A stretch of 37,788 bases of DNA from the NCBI GenBank assembly GCA_030840525.1, contig JAVEEI010000049.1, positions 1-37,788 of the forward strand. The letters are read 5' to 3'. This document shows positions 9,601 through 16,018 of this stretch, one piece after another (the stretch's first letter is position 1; every line of letters begins with the position of its first letter). The notes beneath the pieces are model-generated. The model had not been told where the DNA came from and made no database searches. It saw only the letters and a list, made by a program, of their open reading frames with translations. This stretch comes from Frankiaceae bacterium (GTDB lineage: Bacteria; Actinomycetota; Actinomycetes; JAFAQI01). The position numbers were made by a program, and so were the translations under genes.

Positions 9601-10523
9601 CGCGCTCCGGCGAGCGCGACGTCCTCGCCGACGCCTACCAGTACCTCGACATCGCCTCGATCGGTCTCGGCGACTACCGGCACGAGCACCAGGCGCGTAT
9701 GGCCTTGCAGATCTGGACCGACCTCGGCGAGCATGTGCGCGCCGCCGGGCTGCTCAACCATCTCGGGATCCGCGCGTACTACCAGGGCGACTGGAGCGAG
9801 GCCCTCGGGCACTACGGCGCCGCGAAGCAGTTGCTCGACAAGGTCGGCGACACGTGGAACGCGGCCATCGCCGCGGTCAACATCGTGGAGATCCTCGTCG
9901 ACCAGGGCCGCGTCGCGGAAGCCGAGCGCCTCGCGCACGCGAGCCTGCGTGTCTTCCGCAGCGCCGAGACCCCGGAGTGGACCGGTTGGACGACGTCGCT
10001 GCTCGGCCGTGCTGCCGCGAAGCAAAGCCGGTACGACGACGCCCAGCGGCTGTTCACCGCGGCGCGTTCCGACGAGGTGCGCGCGGGCGACGCGATGGCG
10101 GTCGCCGACATCGACGCCCGATTGTTGGAGTGCCTCGTGCACGAGGGCCGCCCGCACGACGCGCTGGTGCAGTGCGAGCGGCACATCGGGGGAGTGTCCG
10201 GCCCGGACCGGCGCGGCGTGCTGCCGCTGCTCGAACGCGTCCGCGGGCTCGCGGTGCTGCACTGCGGCGACCGAGAGGGTGCGCGCGAGGCCTACCTGCT
10301 CAGCCTCGCCGAAGCTCGAGAAATGCAGCAACGGCCGGACATCGCGGCCGCGCTCGACGCGCTGATCCGTCTCGACGTAGAGGCGGGCAACCTGCCGGAC
10401 GACGAGCTGCTGCACGAACGCAACGAGCTCTTCGCGGCACTCGGGATCCGGTCCGCAACAGTCGCGCTGCCCGACGTCACCAGCGGAGTGCCGGTCCAGC
10501 CGCGGGCTACCGCGCCGATCTGA
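6681..10523 (+). CDS. Soluble-adenylyl-cyclase-like protein: tandem class III cyclase domains, P-loop ATPase, TPR-like repeats
   Basis: A 1280-residue protein. Cyclase domain C1 (about 28-175) has both metal-binding aspartates, D36 (FADISGF) and D86 (VKWGGDA), but alanines A158 and A162 at the transition-state positions. Domain C2 (about 243-410) has N362 and R366 (VNLAARLM) but Lys (K298) in place of the second metal Asp. The pair can therefore build one composite ATP-to-cAMP site, as in mammalian soluble adenylyl cyclase. Next come an AAA/STAND-type ATPase with Walker A GAPGIGKT (459-466) and Walker B LWFDDAH (about 586-592), then long helical TPR-like repeats to the C-terminus (about 770-1260). 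No DNA-binding or membrane segment is seen. The ATG at 6681 is chosen because upstream residues do not belong to the family. Its 3' end overlaps the convergent propeller gene by 17 bp. Catalysis is inferred, not shown. Confidence 0.9.
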   Translation: MTELLRPYVPRPVVDWLRETPDDTHREVRGSFVFADISGFTALTEQLAARGKVGAEEMADVLNATFARLLVPAYDYGAALVKWGGDATLLLFTGDQHASRAARAAYEMQRVMRRVGRVRTTRGSVQLRMSVGVHSGVLDFFLVGGSHRELVVTGPAVAAVTALEQAAAAGEVLLSGTTRAALPDGLTEDAGGGAYRLISPPPASLEPQRTGADDDGVDVSVAVPPVVREHIAAGVVESEHRVVTTGFVQFGDIDEMLARQGPAAVADALHALLEAAAASAARHGITLLGTDIAADGGKLILVAGAPANNDRADERMLCALRDIVDAPGVLPVKAGCARGRVFCGDFGPRYRRTYSVVGDAVNLAARLMGAAEPGQVVTTYDVLRNSRTTFVAEPLAPLSLKGKSEPVTAVLVGPVAPAETQTLAVTSWPFVGRTAEIEELSSAWRTASAGRGACVTVTGAPGIGKTRLVAQFCQDVVGGDAVLSTSCDGYALAAPYRPWRHLLTKLIRREAGTAAGATDVATALRRLVRSRAPDLEARLPLFGAVLDVELGSTPEFEALDERFGAARLDDAVVELLTAVLQRGTMLWFDDAHLLDDASAQLLRSVARAAGSRPWLVVACARPGEAARRLPDDVPLALGPLDDDATAALLDAVTDDQPLPPHVARAIGERAAGNPLFLAELLDGYRRLGDLDGLPATLEGVLTAAIDAVPPESRRVLRLAAVLGTSFRIALLEDLARELSIPLTARTWRDIAPLVGRDGEHARFRSSLARDAAYEALPYRQRVRMHAAAGEHLERQYGERSHDDIAAMATHFYEARQFDRAVDYARRAGDLARERFALADAATFYRRALDAARAAPPAPAALRCELAETLGAAWYALGDLTRADAALAVARRYAGDDLAWARIALRRARVQRRAGNVASAVRHLGRGLTLLTGDTSVEGQATIGRLAACYAQVRCGQGRHREALAWAHRAVDAASRSGERDVLADAYQYLDIASIGLGDYRHEHQARMALQIWTDLGEHVRAAGLLNHLGIRAYYQGDWSEALGHYGAAKQLLDKVGDTWNAAIAAVNIVEILVDQGRVAEAERLAHASLRVFRSAETPEWTGWTTSLLGRAAAKQSRYDDAQRLFTAARSDEVRAGDAMAVADIDARLLECLVHEGRPHDALVQCERHIGGVSGPDRRGVLPLLERVRGLAVLHCGDREGAREAYLLSLAEAREMQQRPDIAAALDALIRLDVEAGNLPDDELLHERNELFAALGIRSATVALPDVTSGVPVQPRATAPI

Positions 10524-12012
10524 CCCGGTAGCTCGTCGAGTAGACGACGTGGTCGGCCGCGATCGTGCCTCCAGGCTGGTCGTCCATGTACGCCGCGGTG
10601 ACGGTGCCGTCGCTACCCATGGCGAGGCCGAGGTTGTCGTACAGCGCCCGGGTGTCGCTCGAGCATGCCGTGCCGTACGTGCAGACCGGCCCGGCGTGCA
10701 CGACCGCGGGCAAGACGTCCGGGCGCCAGTGCACGCCGTCACTCGACGTCGCGATGACGAACCGCCAGGTCGCGTCTGATGGCGCGGCGTTCGCGTCGAC
10801 ATCGCCGTGCGGCCACGATGTCGCGTCGGCCTGGTACCACGCGGCGGCGAGGTCGCCCGCGGGACCGACGGCGAGCGTCGGGTAGACGGCGCGCGTCTGC
10901 GCGAGATCCATGCGCGCGGGCACCGACCACGTGCTCGCACCGTCCGGCGACATTGCGACGTACGCATGCACGTCGTCGCTCCAGCTCACGAACAGACGGC
11001 CGTGCCTTCCGACCGCGGCCGACACGCCCCACGTCGGCACCCGGCCGTCGGCGACGTACGCGACATGCTTCAGCGCGAACGTGCTGGCACCGTCGCGGCT
11101 CACCGCGACGACGACCTCGCCGCGACCGCCACAACCGCTGCTCGACGTCGCGTCGCCCTCGTGCGCCGTGACCGACGTCGAGTCGCACTGCAGCATCGGC
11201 ACGTAGAGCGCGTGCGACACCGGGTCGACGACCGGCTTGCCGATCCGGTTCACCAGCGCGGCCGCGTCGAGCGTCGCGTCGACACCGGCCGCGGGGTCGA
11301 GTGGCTGCCCCGGCACCGGAGTCGCCGGAGCCGACGCACCACCGCACGCGTCGTACCGGTTCACCGCGACGGAAGCCGCCTGCAAGGCGTGATACGTGAT
11401 GTAGAACGTGCACGGGCCGTCGGCGGTCACGTACGGGCGGTCGGTCAGCGGCTCGACGCCGCCGAGGGCCATCGTCTGCCAGGTCGACCCGCCGTCGGTC
11501 GAGATCGCGACGGACGCCGACGCGACCCAGTTGCTGACGACGTACACGTTGTAGCGGCTGGTCGACGGGTTGCGTTGCGGCGCGACCGCGATGTCGCTGT
11601 CTTCGCCGCCGGTCCCGGGTGCGGTCCCGTTCGTGGTGAAAAGGCTTGTCAGCCAACGAAAAGTACGGCCATTGTCGGTCGACCGCCAGACGTCGGCGCC
11701 GGACAGAAGTTCGAGCTCGCGCGAGTCCGGCCCTTTGCGCGACGACGGTGGCGTCGTCGTCGTGTCGACGGCCGCGGTCTGCATGATGTTCGCGACGACC
11801 CAGCGCGTGCCGTCACCGCCGACCGCGACCGCCGGCTCGTAGTCGTCGTTGCGGCCGTTGAAGTCGGTCGCGACCGGGGCGGCGGGTGGCAGCGCGCGAG
11901 TGACGTACGACGTCGACTCGTGCGGCGGCTGCGGGCTGGCGAGCACCCCGGTCGCGATCGAAACCGTCAGCACCACCGCGGCCGCGGCGGACCGGCGTAC
12001 CCGGGTCGTCAT
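10507..12012 (-). CDS. Exported sialidase-fold (BNR/Asp-box) beta-propeller protein
   Basis: A 501-residue protein with an N-terminal hydrophobic signal (about residues 8-25, AAAAVVLTVSIATGVLA). It has five Asp boxes of the S-x-D-x-G-x-T-W type: about 111-118 (STDNGRTF), 171-178 (STDGGSTW), 305-312 (SRDGASTF), 355-362 (SPDGASTW) and 423-429 (SSDGVHW). Asp boxes mark six-bladed propellers such as sialidases and related exo-acting or binding proteins. I cannot identify the Arg triad of true sialidases with confidence, so enzymatic activity is open. It is transcribed toward the cyclase gene (17-bp overlap) and lies 9 bp downstream of the stress-protein gene on the same strand, so read-through from that gene is likely. 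Confidence 0.82.
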   Translation of the reverse strand: MTTRVRRSAAAAVVLTVSIATGVLASPQPPHESTSYVTRALPPAAPVATDFNGRNDDYEPAVAVGGDGTRWVVANIMQTAAVDTTTTPPSSRKGPDSRELELLSGADVWRSTDNGRTFRWLTSLFTTNGTAPGTGGEDSDIAVAPQRNPSTSRYNVYVVSNWVASASVAISTDGGSTWQTMALGGVEPLTDRPYVTADGPCTFYITYHALQAASVAVNRYDACGGASAPATPVPGQPLDPAAGVDATLDAAALVNRIGKPVVDPVSHALYVPMLQCDSTSVTAHEGDATSSSGCGGRGEVVVAVSRDGASTFALKHVAYVADGRVPTWGVSAAVGRHGRLFVSWSDDVHAYVAMSPDGASTWSVPARMDLAQTRAVYPTLAVGPAGDLAAAWYQADATSWPHGDVDANAAPSDATWRFVIATSSDGVHWRPDVLPAVVHAGPVCTYGTACSSDTRALYDNLGLAMGSDGTVTAAYMDDQPGGTIAADHVVYSTSYRVRSAR

Positions 12013-12021
12013 CGTGGGACG

Positions 12022-12477
12022 TCAGCCGGTATGGGCGATGTGAACGCTGCACCGGGCATGGTGGGCGACCCGGTTGGCGACGCTGCCGAGCAGGTAACGG
12101 CGTACGCCGGTCATCCCGCGGTTGCCGACGACGATGAGCTGCGCGTCGAGCTCCTCGGCGGTCGCGAGCAGCGCGTCCGCGGCCTCGCCGTACCGCGCCG
12201 TCACGGTCGCGTGCACGCCGTCGCGCGCGAGCCGGTCGCGAGTGCGTTGCAACACCGCCTCGGCCGCGTCGCGCTCGGCATCGTCGGCCCACGCCGGTAC
12301 GGGTACGGAGACGTCGCCGGCCCCGCCCGCACTGGCGAGCGCAGCGGTCCGTACGGCGCGGTAGGCCATGACGACGTGCAGCTCGTCGTTGCCGGCGCGG
12401 GCCAGGCTGCCCGCGACGTCGACGGCTCTGTCCGCGGTCGGCGAACCGTCGGTCCCGACGACGATCGTGCGATGCAC
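12022..12477 (-). CDS. Universal stress protein (UspA family)
   Basis: A 151-residue single-domain Usp opening VHRTIVVGTDGSPTADRAV, with the ATP-binding signature G-2x-G-9x-G-S (GNRGMTGVRRYLLGS) near the C-terminus. The GTG at 12477 follows a strong AGAGGGGGA Shine-Dalgarno; the longer open frame to 12624 has no such site. Usp proteins are cytoplasmic nucleotide-binding stress proteins, and a mycobacterial Usp is reported to bind cAMP. This fits its place between a cyclase gene and a cyclic-nucleotide-binding protein. It is divergent from the latter across 194 bp. Ligand choice between ATP and cAMP cannot be told here. Confidence 0.93.
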   Translation of the reverse strand: MHRTIVVGTDGSPTADRAVDVAGSLARAGNDELHVVMAYRAVRTAALASAGGAGDVSVPVPAWADDAERDAAEAVLQRTRDRLARDGVHATVTARYGEAADALLATAEELDAQLIVVGNRGMTGVRRYLLGSVANRVAHHARCSVHIAHTG

Positions 12478-12555
12478 CGGCGATCCCCCTCTATGCGTGG
12501 TAGCGCCCAGTCTCGGCACGCGCGGCGGCCAGTCCAGCCCGCCGTGCATCGAAGT

Positions 12556-12590
12556 GTCGGCAAGTTGACGCAAATTGTCGGCTTGCCGAC
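12556..12590. promoter_or_regulatory. Inverted repeat (9-bp arms) in the Usp / cNMP-binding divergent intergenic region
   Basis: GTCGGCAAG at 12556-12564 and its exact complement CTTGCCGAC at 12582-12590 flank 17 bp. That spacer itself repeats TGTCGG. The repeat sits 79 bp upstream of the Usp start and 81 bp upstream of the cNMP-binding-protein start, near the midpoint of the shared 194-bp region. It could be a shared operator. It does not match the CRP consensus TGTGA-N6-TCACA. Confidence 0.55.
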
Positions 12591-12671
12591 CGCTACGACG
12601 TCTGCGGGTCGCATCCCGAGCCATCGTCGTGCGACCGTCGGCAGCACCGACCGGGACAAAGGGAGCCAGGG

Positions 12672-13091
12672 ATGAGCCAGTCGCTACGCGCCGCGGTCGC
12701 GGCGTCCCCGCTGCTGAGTGCCGCGCGGCCGAGCGACGTGCGCGAGCTGGTCAAGCGAGGACGCGAGACGACGATCCCGTCCGGCTGGACGTTCGTGCAC
12801 GAGGAGACGCCGGCGGATGCGTGCTACCTCATCATCGAAGGCACCGCCGCGGTGGTGAGCGGCGGCAAGACCGTCGCGACGCTGACCGCGGGTGACGTCG
12901 TCGGCGAGGTCGCACTCGCCCGGACGGCGCTGCGCAACGCGAGCGTCGTGTCGAGAACGCGGATGCGGCTGCTGCACATCGACGCCGCGGCCTTCGCCGA
13001 GCTCTCGCCGCGGCTGCGCGACGCCCTGCTCCGCGACGTCACCGGCCGACTTGTCAGCACCACGCCGGGCCATAGCCCCGCCACGCGCTGA
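12672..13091 (+). CDS. Stand-alone cyclic-nucleotide-binding (CNB/CAP-type) protein
   Basis: A 139-residue protein consisting of a single CNB domain (about 15-125) with no helix-turn-helix or kinase domain attached. The phosphate-binding cassette is intact: G78-E79 (VGEVAL) and R88 (LRNAS) sit at the usual nine-residue spacing, so cAMP or cGMP binding is credible. Upstream, FVHEETPADACYLIIEGTAAV is the standard first half of the beta barrel. The ATG at 12672 follows AGGGAGCCAGGG. Neighbours are the Usp (divergent) and the cyclase-like gene 2 kb away. It could be an effector that binds partner proteins, since it has no output domain of its own. The domain call is strong; the role is unknown. 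Confidence 0.9.
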   Translation: MSQSLRAAVAASPLLSAARPSDVRELVKRGRETTIPSGWTFVHEETPADACYLIIEGTAAVVSGGKTVATLTAGDVVGEVALARTALRNASVVSRTRMRLLHIDAAAFAELSPRLRDALLRDVTGRLVSTTPGHSPATR

Positions 13092-13118
13092 CAACTCGCA
13101 ACCGAAGGCAGGTGGGCC

Positions 13119-14324
13119 TCAGGCCACGACGGCCTTGAACAGCCAGATGTCGCTCGAGGTCACGTGCGGCGTCGCGGTCGGCGGCGTCACCGTGGTGTCC
13201 GCGCTGTAGCGCGCGTTGTTCACCACCTGCACGAGGTACTGCTGGTGCGTCGCCGGGTCCCGCACGACGTTGGTGCCGGCCGCGAAGACCTGCCCCGGCA
13301 CGTTCGGCGCCTCGACCCGGGGCTGGCTCGCCAACGCGAGCGGCACGCCGGGGTCCGGGAACGCCATCGCGCCCGCCGTCGACGACTGCGCGTACGACGT
13401 GACGATCGGCGCGAAGGCCGGCGTCGCGGTCGAGTAGAAGACGCCGGGCGTCCCCGCCGTCAGCAGGAACGAGTCGAACCCGAGCAGCGTCGCGTTCTGG
13501 TACGCCGTGTCGAACGCCTTCCCGACCTTCGTCCACGGCCCGCCGATCGACGACGCCGACGCGAGCAGGGGAGTGCAGTAGGAGACCTGGCTCGAGGTCA
13601 GGTGGTGGCCGCCGCGGTAGATCCACCAGTAGCGGCCGCCGAGCGTCTGCGCCTGCCCGTCGAGGTCGCGCAGCAGCCGACCGTAGCCGGTGTGGTTGGA
13701 GTCGAGGTCGGAGACCGTGCCGCAGGAGAGCCGCGCGACCGGCGAGCCGTCCAGCCAGGACCACGTCAGCCCGTCCCGCGACTCCATCATGAACGAGTCC
13801 TGCGGCGTCTCCGCCAGCGACGCGGGGCGGGAGGTCGCGACGCTGTGCGGCGTCGAGACGAGCCGGCCGCCGACCGGGTCCCAGACGATGTCACCGCTGG
13901 AGAAGTGGCCGTAGGAGTAGACCCGGTTGACGCCGGGCGCCGCGACGTAGTCGCCCGCCGGGCGGGGGATCGGCGGCGCCGCGGCGAACGCGCCGCCTTC
14001 GACGTCGTCCGACGTCCACGCGTGGAAGTGCGGGTTCGTCGGGTTGGTGTCGTGGTGCCAGGCCCACAACATCCACTTCGGCGCGCCGGCCCAGCCGGTC
14101 AGCGACCGCAACGGCAGCAAGGTCGGGTGCAGTAGCTCGGCCTCGTGCTCGTTGCCGCTCGCGATCCGCGCGATCGGGGCGTTGCCGACGGGAACCCACT
14201 GGAGCCGGGGCGTCTGCCCGTCGGTCCGGGCGGCCGCGTCCGACCCGACGAGTCGCGACCCCATCGCGCTCAGCAGGGCGCCGGCCCCGACGGCCTTGAG
14301 TAGCTGACGTCGGTCGAGCGTCAC
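13119..14324 (-). CDS. Tat-exported protein of unknown function, probable beta-propeller
   Basis: A 401-residue protein with a Tat signal at its N-terminus: TLDRRQLLKAVGAGALLSAMG, a twin arginine followed by LLK and a hydrophobic stretch. The mature part has repeated aromatic and Gly-rich strands such as PKWMLWAWHH, SGDIVWDPVG, RYWWIYRGGHH and GVFYSTATPAFA. These recall the five-bladed propellers of GH32/43/68-like glycosidases, but I cannot place the catalytic acidic residues. The GTG at 14324 lies about 8 nt after a GGGGGG run; the preceding GTG at 14327 is equally possible. The gene lies 46 bp downstream of the DUF1697 gene on the same strand and is convergent with the cNMP-binding protein. 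Twin-arginine export suggests folding in the cytoplasm, perhaps with a cofactor. Confidence 0.75.
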   Translation of the reverse strand: MTLDRRQLLKAVGAGALLSAMGSRLVGSDAAARTDGQTPRLQWVPVGNAPIARIASGNEHEAELLHPTLLPLRSLTGWAGAPKWMLWAWHHDTNPTNPHFHAWTSDDVEGGAFAAAPPIPRPAGDYVAAPGVNRVYSYGHFSSGDIVWDPVGGRLVSTPHSVATSRPASLAETPQDSFMMESRDGLTWSWLDGSPVARLSCGTVSDLDSNHTGYGRLLRDLDGQAQTLGGRYWWIYRGGHHLTSSQVSYCTPLLASASSIGGPWTKVGKAFDTAYQNATLLGFDSFLLTAGTPGVFYSTATPAFAPIVTSYAQSSTAGAMAFPDPGVPLALASQPRVEAPNVPGQVFAAGTNVVRDPATHQQYLVQVVNNARYSADTTVTPPTATPHVTSSDIWLFKAVVA

Positions 14325-14370
14325 CACGATCCCCCCAAGCAGCCGAGAGCCCCGGACGAGGCACGACAAC

Positions 14371-14895
14371 TTAACGCGAGTCGCCGCCGGACATCTCGGC
14401 CAGCGCGCAGACCGTCCGCCAGTTGCGCGTCGTCGCGACGACCCCGAGCTTGCGCTCGAAGAACGCGTTGGTCAGCTTCGTCCGCCCGTACCCGCCGGGT
14501 GTCCGCAGGTAGACCTCCCGCCCGCGGACGAGGAACGAGTCGCCGCCGTACGCCGACGGGTCCAGCGCCGCGACCGCAGCGGCCGCCGGCCGCGACTCCA
14601 GGAACGTCACGTGCCACGCGGACACCGGCCCGTCGAGCGGCTGGTCCGCGACCACGGCGGCGAGCTCGGCGGCGGACCGCAGCAGCACCGGTACGTCGAA
14701 CCCGGCCGCGTTCGACAGCGCCCCGGACAGGCTCGACGCGACCTGCCGCGACGCAGAGAAGACGACGTTCCCGCTCTGCAGGTAGGTCCGTACGTCCTTG
14801 CCTCCGAGGCCGGCGACAACCCCGGACAGGACCGGCATCGGCAGCGCCCGGCCGCCGACGTTGACCGCGCGTAACAAGCCGATCCACACCGCCAT
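14371..14895 (-). CDS. DUF1697 family protein
   Basis: A 174-residue protein opening MAVWIGLLRAVNVGGRALPM, with the family's GKDVRTYLQSGNVVFSA segment and a C-terminal TKLTNAFFERKLGVVATTRNWRTV segment. These are diagnostic of DUF1697, a small cytoplasmic alpha/beta family widespread in actinobacteria with no established function. The ATG at 14895 follows a perfect GGAGGA Shine-Dalgarno; the frame extends to 15042 without another good site. It precedes the Tat-exported gene by 46 bp on the same strand and may share its transcript. Confidence 0.92.
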   Translation of the reverse strand: MAVWIGLLRAVNVGGRALPMPVLSGVVAGLGGKDVRTYLQSGNVVFSASRQVASSLSGALSNAAGFDVPVLLRSAAELAAVVADQPLDGPVSAWHVTFLESRPAAAAVAALDPSAYGGDSFLVRGREVYLRTPGGYGRTKLTNAFFERKLGVVATTRNWRTVCALAEMSGGDSR

Positions 14896-15092
14896 CGATT
14901 CCTCCGAGCGACACCTCAAGCCGAGACGTATGTCCGCCGAAGCCTTCAGTGTCCCCGGCAACCGCCGAGGACGCGGGACACGGTGATCCGAGCGACCCTC
15001 ACCGACCTGCCGCGGTAGCGCCCGCGGGAGGCACGGAGACAAACGGTCGCCTAGGTTGCTCGGGGAGTGAGTGGCGAGACCGGTCCGGCCGG

Positions 15093-15108
15093 AGAGGCGT
15101 AAGCCTCT
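15093..15108 (+). other. GNRA-capped hairpin in the leader of the small secreted protein gene
   Basis: AGAGGC and GCCTCT form a 6-bp stem closed by the tetraloop GTAA (15099-15102), 17 nt upstream of the ATG at 15126. GNRA tetraloops are common in structured RNAs. A TAGGTT at 15052-15057 could be a -10 element, giving a leader of about 60 nt. I could not match the leader to a known riboswitch. Confidence 0.4.
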
Positions 15109-15125
15109 AAGGACGGGAGCACTCC

Positions 15126-15362
15126 ATGCGCACGGTCCTACGCAGGACGGCGGGGCGCGCCTCGCTCATCCTCGCTACGGCGGGGGTGGTGGGCAGCGCG
15201 GCGCTCCCTGCCGTTCCCGCTGCGGCGGGCGCGGCGAACAACCGCGCGTCGGTGCACCACGCGGCTCCGGCCGCGCACGACACCGACCGGTCTGGAACTC
15301 AGATCGGCACGGCGGTGAAGTACGTCCGTAACTCGGACGGCTCCATCAGCCAGGTCCGCTAA
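15126..15362 (+). CDS. Small secreted peptide of unknown function
   Basis: A 78-residue protein. MRTVLRRTAGRASLILATAG followed by a long Ala/Val-rich core and PAAAGA is a Sec signal with cleavage near residue 36. This leaves a mature peptide of about 42 residues (from ANNRASVHH to DGSISQVR) that is polar, His- and Ser-containing, and without cysteines. The ATG follows GGGAGC at 6 nt. A strong hairpin terminator begins 10 bp after the stop, so this is a monocistronic transcript with a structured leader. I recognise no family. Confidence 0.65.
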   Translation: MRTVLRRTAGRASLILATAGVVGSAALPAVPAAAGAANNRASVHHAAPAAHDTDRSGTQIGTAVKYVRNSDGSISQVR

Positions 15363-15372
15363 CGGCAGCAGA

Positions 15373-15404
15373 AGGCGCCACGCCCCTCGAGGGGTGGCGC
15401 CTTC
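15373..15404 (+). terminator. Hairpin terminator after the small secreted protein gene
   Basis: AAGGCGCCA (15373-15381) pairs with TGGCGCCTT (15396-15404). The top is extended by CCCC-TCGA-GGGG (15384-15395) with a 2-nt bulge. No T-run follows, which is usual for strong terminators in GC-rich actinobacteria. It separates the small gene from the Lrp/AsnC gene. Confidence 0.75.
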
Positions 15405-15433
15405 GCCGTGTCCGGCCCGGCGCCGAAACGTCG

Positions 15434-15439
15434 TAAGGT
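15434..15439 (+). promoter_or_regulatory. -10 element placing a leaderless start on the Lrp/AsnC gene
   Basis: TAAGGT fits the actinobacterial TANNNT -10 consensus and ends 6 bp before the GTG at 15446. Transcription would start at or within a base of the start codon. No Shine-Dalgarno precedes the GTG, consistent with a leaderless mRNA. Confidence 0.55.
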
Positions 15440-15445
15440 CAGCGC

Positions 15446-15886
15446 GTGGAGGACCTCGACCGCGAGATCGTGCGGCTGCTCGCGCACGACGGGCGGCGCA
15501 GCTTCACCGACCTGGCGAAGGACACCGGCCTGTCCGTCTCGGCGGTCCACCAGCGGGTCCGGCGGCTGGAGAAACGCGGCGTCATCCGCGGCTACGGAGC
15601 CGACGTCGACGCCGACGAGATCGGCCTGCCGCTCACCGCGTTCGTCTCGATCAAGCCGATCGACCCGGCCGCACCCGACGACGCGCCCGACCGGCTCGCC
15701 CACCTCGACGCGATCGAGGCCTGCCACAGCGTCGCCGGCGACGAGAGCTACATCCTCAAGGTCCGGGTGAAGGACCCCGGCGCGCTCGAAGCGCTGCTCC
15801 AGGAGATCCGCGCCGCGGCCAACGTCTCGACCCGCACGACCGTCGTCCTGTCGACGCCGTACGAGGGCCGGCCGCCGGCGCTCTGA
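15446..15886 (+). CDS. Lrp/AsnC family transcriptional regulator
   Basis: A 146-residue protein with an N-terminal winged helix-turn-helix (EDLDREIVRLLAHDGRRSFT, then LSVSAVHQRVRRLEKRGVIRGYG, about 1-58) and a C-terminal RAM ligand-binding domain (about 65-140). The latter contains HSVAGDESYILKVRV, the typical effector and oligomerisation segment. Members bind amino acids as octamers or dimers and control amino-acid metabolism. Bases 15434-15439 suggest a leaderless start. It lies 0.9 kb from kamA, with a CAP-domain gene between, so control of the lysine genes is a reasonable guess but nothing more. It might also regulate only itself. Confidence 0.93.
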   Translation: MEDLDREIVRLLAHDGRRSFTDLAKDTGLSVSAVHQRVRRLEKRGVIRGYGADVDADEIGLPLTAFVSIKPIDPAAPDDAPDRLAHLDAIEACHSVAGDESYILKVRVKDPGALEALLQEIRAAANVSTRTTVVLSTPYEGRPPAL

Positions 15887-16018
15887 CCTGCGCCCATAAC
15901 TCTGTGTGCCGACACGGAGTGTCAGATTGTGGTGACAGCGACATTTCGGGCATGGTGGACAGCGTTCCACCGGGGGGCTTCGCCGGAGCCCTGACCCACG
16001 CTCAGCGGGAGATTCCTC

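Noticed and set aside
10507-12012. True sialidase (neuraminidase) call for the Asp-box protein
   Set aside because: Five Asp boxes are clear, but the catalytic Arg triad and Tyr/Glu pair could not be placed, so only the fold is claimed.
12554-12592. CRP/cAMP-receptor binding site between the Usp and CNB genes
   Set aside because: The repeat halves are GTCGGCAAG, which do not fit TGTGA-N6-TCACA, and the spacing is too long.
15887-16018. c-di-AMP (ydaO-type) riboswitch before the CAP-domain gene
   Set aside because: Such elements often precede actinobacterial wall-related genes, but the conserved aptamer segments are not seen; only two small hairpins are present.
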